From Oreohelix idahoensis (lineage: Eukaryota; Mollusca; Gastropoda; Stylommatophora; Oreohelicidae): a DNA stretch of 64,000 nt. Positions 36,801 through 42,800 of the stretch are shown here, one piece after another. The notes under the pieces were generated by a model. That model was given only the letters and a program-made list of their open reading frames with translations. It made no database searches and was not told the origin of the DNA. The position numbers and the translations under genes are program-made. Each line of letters begins with the position of its first letter. The stretch's first letter is position 1. The stretch covers positions 62,001 to 126,000 of the forward strand of contig JAMPIV010012433.1 of assembly GCA_024509875.1 (NCBI GenBank), given 5' to 3'.

Positions 36801-39800
36801 AGGCCAGGAACAACCTGCAGCACCTACAAGGCCAGGAACTACCTGCAGCACCTACAAGGCCAGGAACAACCTGCAGCACCTACAAGGTCAGGAACTACCT
36901 GCAGCACCTACAAGGTCAGGAACTACCTGCAGCACCTACAAGGCCATGAACTACCTGGAGCACCTACAAGGCAGCAGGCGGTTACAACTTTATCACATTT
37001 TACATCAAAATGTTTCAAATAGTTGTCACTGCACTGGTCCAGTGCAAGCCTAAGAATTCATTCATTTTCCTTTTTGCTTCTTATGGAGAATGGAGCCATG
37101 ACTATAGCTCGTACCCTTGCAGGTAGCTCGTACCCTTGCAGGTAGCTCATACCCTTGCAGGTAGCTCGTACCCTTGCAGGTAGCTTGTACCCTTGCAGGT
37201 AGCTTGTACCCTTGCAGGTAGCTCGTACCCTTGCAGGAAGCTCGTACCCTTGCAGGAAGCTCATACCCTTGCAGGAAGCTCGTACCCTTGCAGGAAGCTC
37301 GTACAAAGTATTTTCATAGTCTTGCAGTCATGGTTTATGTAGCAATTTGTTTTACATGATGAGTTTACCATCCCCCACTCATATCCCCATATTATGTCAT
37401 CTTAAACAACATGTCATAAGGTGCAGTCCCCACTCATATCCCCATATTATGTCATCTTAAACAACATGTCATAAGGTGCAGTCCCCACTCATATCCCCAT
37501 ATTATGTCATCTTAAACAACATGTCATAAGGTGCAGTAAGCATATTCTTTAGCTGTCTCATCTGAGGTCCCCAGAAACTACACGGGGTAAGCCTTAGAAT
37601 ATTAAACTGAAATGTCAAGGCAGACTTACAGTATGGCTCCTGAAACTTGGAAAACAAAAAACAATGACCAGAAAGCTACAGACTTTCATAAATGGATGGT
37701 TGAGCAAACAATTGAAGAACTAAAATGGTATGACAAGATCACCAGTGTGGAACTGGAAAAACCTGGACAAAATCAAATGGAATAAGAGGTGAAACAATAA
37801 CACTGGCATGGGAAAGTGCACACATTTAGGAAGCCAGCTGATAGCCCTTGTGATATTCCCAGTGGAGGAGAAACACAAGGAGATCTCAAAAGAAAATGAA
37901 AAGGCAAATCTCAGAGAGGTATGAAAGGAATAAAGAAGATATGGAAAGAGCTTGGATAGATGGCACAGGACAGGGCTGTCAAAGGCCTATGCTCCATAGG
38001 CAGGTAAAGGCTAATAAATGGCAGAATTTCATGCTTGAATTAACTTAAATTTTAAGTACAATGTTTAAGTTTGATAAACAGTATGTATCATTACAAGATA
38101 TCTTGATCACACCTGTACAGCCTCAGCATTTCCAGGGTCAATAATCACAGACATGTTGTTTCTGGTGTCAGACACTAGGTATGCATAGTTGTCAGTCATC
38201 ATTGGAATGGGCAGAACAGTTAAATCTGAAAATATGATCTTGACGTTAAATTATGACAGATAATATCAGTGTCTCTACTATCTCTTCATGTCCCTGGCAA
38301 TGTCTAGGTTTTACCCTGGCAAAAACATGGATGCATTGTTTTTTTCCCCAAAGGTGATTTTTTTTTTTTTTAAAGAAGCAGTAAACATACATATTTATGA
38401 GAAAACATATTTTAATAAATACATAATCATTGTAATTTGGTTGAAGAATATTTTGAAGTGTTGTTTTTTATGTAACAATTCAATTTGTTTTATAAAGTAT
38501 GAAGTGCAGATGTAAGGAAATCTGACTATATTCAAATGAATATGCCAGGTGGCCTTTGGGAGAATAATGTACAATACCTTGACATGCCATAAAGATCATG
38601 TTTCATTTTTCATAACCCTCCACTCCCAAAGGAGCATAGGCCTTCAACAAACACATGCCAAGTCCTCCTGTCACGTGCCATCATCTCAAGTTCTTTCCAT
38701 GTTCTCCTCATCATTTTCACCTCTGTTTCCAACTCTCTTCTCCATGTACTTCTTGGTCTTCCTCTGCCTCTCTTGCCCTGGGGGTTCCAGAACAAGGACT
38801 GCCTTGTAATGCTATCAACAGGTTTCCTCAGTGTGTGTCCTATCCATCGCCATCGTCTTCTTCTCATCTCTTGTTCCACTGGCACTTGTCCAGTTCTTGT
38901 CATCAGTTCCACATTGGTAACCTTGTCATACCATTTTAATCCCTCTATTCTACGCAAGCACCCATTTATGAAAGTCTGTAGCTTTTTGGTTGTTGTCTTT
39001 GTTGTTCTCCATGTCTCCGAGCCATACAATAGGACTGACTTCACATTTGAGTTGAAGATTCTTATTTTCGTGTTGGATCCTATTTCTCTTGATCTCCATA
39101 TATTTCCCAATGCAATGAAAGCTCCTCTTGCTTTTTGTATTCTTATTTTGATATCGCTGTCTGTCCCTCCAACTTTGTCTATATTACTGCCAAGATATGT
39201 GTATGATTCTACATCTTGTATTGGCGTTTCTTCAAGTTCAACCCTGTTTTCATTACCTGCATTTATTCTCATTATTTTTGTCTTTTCCCTGTGTATTTTC
39301 AGACCCAATTGCTGTGACCTCTCATCGAGTGTTTTCAATTTGTCCTGCATCTGATTACGGTTATGGGACAGGAGAGCCAAATCATCAGCAAAATCCAGAT
39401 CATCCAACTGCTTAGTCAGAGTCCACTGGATTCCATTTCTGTTGTGTGTTGTCGATGATCTCATAACCCAAGATCATGTGGTAGGATGAATTAAATTAGT
39501 CTCAGATATACTTTATGTGACGTAATGAGATAGTAATACAGGTCTGGTTTTCAAATGACAGATCTGAAATAAAATGTTATGCAGGTTGGTAACCCAGAAT
39601 CCGAACATCCGAAAACCGAAATATTCCAAAAATCTAAAGTTTTTCAGCCCACTTTTAGGTGATTTTTGGTCTACTTTGGGCAATTTTTGGGCTACTTTGG
39701 GTGATTTTTGGGCTACTTTCAGCGATATCTGAAAACCCAAAAAATCTGATTTCCTAAATACGGCTGTCCCTGAGCATTTTGGATTCTGGGATAGCAACCT

Positions 39801-42800
39801 GTATTAAAAGAAAATGAATATTTTTGTCATGTTATTCAAATTTTCTAAAAGGTTAAGACTAATATATTACTTACGGCCGTAATCAAACTGTGTCAAATTT
39901 GAGTGTCCATTCTCACCAAATTTGTCTTTGGCATTTTTAATTGATTTCTTATTATAATAATAACCAATACGTGTTCTTGAGTACAATTCACATCAACACA
40001 TCCAAAAAAAAAGCTGATAGACTGAATAAGTATAGCCAGCAGGTGAGTCTGAACATCAATCTGAAGAAGACAGAGGTCATGATACTGGAAGACCTGGAAT
40101 ATGCAGATGACATTGCACTACTCACACATTCACATCAACACATCCAAAAAAAAAGCCGATAGACTGAATAAGTATAGCCAGCAGGTGAGTCTGAACATCA
40201 ATCTGAAGAAGACAGAGGTCATGACATAATGTGGGCAATCCTAAGCTAATAACAATAAGGATCCAGAAGCTAGAACAGACAGGCACATATACATACGTAG
40301 GATGCATAATAACAACAGACGGCGGAACAAGCAAGGACATCAACAACAGAATGAATAAAGCGAGAACAGCCTTTGCTAGTCTCAATAACATCTGGAAGTC
40401 TTCCCAGTACAGCACAAACACCAAATTAAGATTATATGAGAGCTGTGTACTTTATGTGGTTCTCTATGGTACAGAATGCTGGAGAGTAACAGAGAAAGAA
40501 ATGTCGAAACTGTCCTCTTTCCACACAATGTGCCTAAGGAAAATTTACCGAATCTTTTGGCCAAATACCATCACCAACCAAGAACTACTTATTCGAAGTA
40601 ACCAAGAGGACATGCACACCATCATAGCTGGCAGACGCTGGAGTAGGGTTGGCCACGTCCTCAGAAGGGACCCTGATGCCATTACAAGAACAGCTATGCT
40701 ATGGACCCCCAAAGGAAAGTGAAAGAGAGGCTGACCAAACACAACTTGGCGGAGAACTGTGGAGGCTGAGATGCAAAGAATGAACCAGAGTTGGGGCACT
40801 GTACGAAGGATGGCTGCCGACTGAACAAGGTGGAAGCAATTTGTTGCTGCCCTACAGGACGCCACCAGGCGTGATGGTCACTGACTGCTTTGACAGTCGG
40901 CGGCTAAGGATCAAAGAAGAAGAGAAGAAAGAAGCAATCCACTTTTTTTGTTTTTTGGGCATGTCATGAGAAGAGGAAAACTGGAATATATCATAACAAC
41001 AGGTAGGACTGAAGGAATGAGATAGAGGAAGACAAAGAGAGCAAATACTGGACAGGTTGACATTGTGGCATGGAAGGAGGTCAACAACAGAATTTATAAA
41101 TTGTGTTGGAGACAGGTAGTTGTGCAGAGACATGATCTTCTACGCCACTATGCTTAGTACTTGAAGAAGAAGAAGAGAGGAAAGTGATGCTACCAGGTTC
41201 ATGCCTTCCCTAACTTAACAGCAGAGTCAGGTACCCTGTAACAGCTGGGTAGAGTGGAAAGTGACTAACTCTACAACTGTCTCGTCACCACGAGGTTAAT
41301 TTTTAAACTCTTATCACCACTGGGTTAATTTTACAAGTGTCTCATCACTGCAGGAAACAATGCTACAACTGTCTACAGAGTAATTTATAAACTTCTCACC
41401 ATATGATTAAAGTTATGTCATCACTGGATAATTTTACAAAGTCTCATCACCAGAGAGTTAATTTTACTGTCTCAGCACCAGAGGGTTATTGAATCAAAGG
41501 TGTCACATAAGAAGTGTTACGACAACCAGGTTTATGGGGGAAAAAAAAATTACCTTAATTTGAAAAGTGAGATTTACCCCACACCAAGCAAGCAGACACC
41601 CAAAAATAAAATAAAAATATAAGGAATCAAAACTTTGTAGCTACAGTGACTACAACATTAACAAATCACAGCATCAGCAATACACAAACATATCACAGCT
41701 GCAGTATTACATAAACATATAACAACTGCAGCATTACATAAACATATCACAGCAGCAATATTACACACAGACTACTCCATCAGTGCTCCGATCTCCTCCC
41801 TTAGATCACACAAGGAGGATCTCAGCACAGTGCATGAGATCCGTAGCACCGGCGAGAATCCCAATGTGTATATATAAGAATGACACATTCTATATATATT
41901 TTTATGGTGGGTAGGTTTCTAATTTTTTTAATTTTGCCAGGGCAGCGGCCTAATAGGCCTACTCTTTACTTTTTTTTTTTTTTTTTTAATTAATGAAGGA
42001 TGGGAATAATTAGGATATATATTGTTTTCAATTCCAAATAATATGAACAACTGCCGATATGATTTCCAACTGCTGTGGGATTTTAACGTGCGCAATTTGC
42101 ACACATGACCTCCTATTTTTTAGCCCTTATCTGAGAAGGCTAGGCATCCGATCTCACTACCTGGGAGATCAGGGAGGAGTAAGACATTATTAGGACTACT
42201 GGTTCTGAAAAAAATTTCCATAAATTATATTTTCTCAACTGGGAATTGGACCCGGTACCTCTAGAGCTCGAGGCGGACGCCATACCTCTTAGCCACGCTG
42301 ACCTCTAGCTGCTGCAGTATTACATAAACATATCACAGCTGCAGTATTACATAAACATATCACAACTGCATGTGAGATCAGCCTGTGAAGGAAATAAATG
42401 TGCAATTCATTTTAGATTGAACACACTAAGCTGGCAACACACACAAAATTACAACTGAACAGCTTTACGGATTAATGACCCAACCCTTGCACAAACACAT
42501 CTACTAGCCCAAGTTTGAAAGCATACCTGACAAAAAACTGATTTTACTGACAGTTTCCTGGAATGAAAGTATGCTACTCTTATGATGTAATCATAAATTC
42601 ATAATACAACCATGACTAAGGTAGAAGACAAACAATGTTAGCTTCATAAATGAACAATAACAAATCACAAAATGTTTTGGAAGCACCTTCATCAGCTACA
42701 GCAAACATAAAGTAACAAAACAGATCAATATACTAATAAGATATAATAAATGATAACAAAAGATTCTTTCCATCAATTCCACTTTGGTGATTCTGTAATA

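Noticed and set aside
35110..36990. CRISPR-like array of 27-28 bp repeats
   Set aside because: Units are contiguous with no spacers and variable sequence; this is a minisatellite in a eukaryotic intron.
36094..37053. 319-codon open frame (and others at 35187-35531, 35215-35502)
   Set aside because: They arise from the 27/28-bp minisatellite, which lacks stop codons in several frames; no start context, domain or splice support.
37600..37650. Donor-like acttac site as an alternative PNKD exon 5
   Set aside because: The preceding frame lacks the HxHxDH motif and the phase does not fit exon 6.
38773..39354. 193-codon plus-strand open frame
   Set aside because: Antisense shadow of the LINE-C1 frame.
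39513..39797. 94-codon minus-strand frame rich in KSPKVAQK
   Set aside because: Arises from a degenerate 21-bp repeat.
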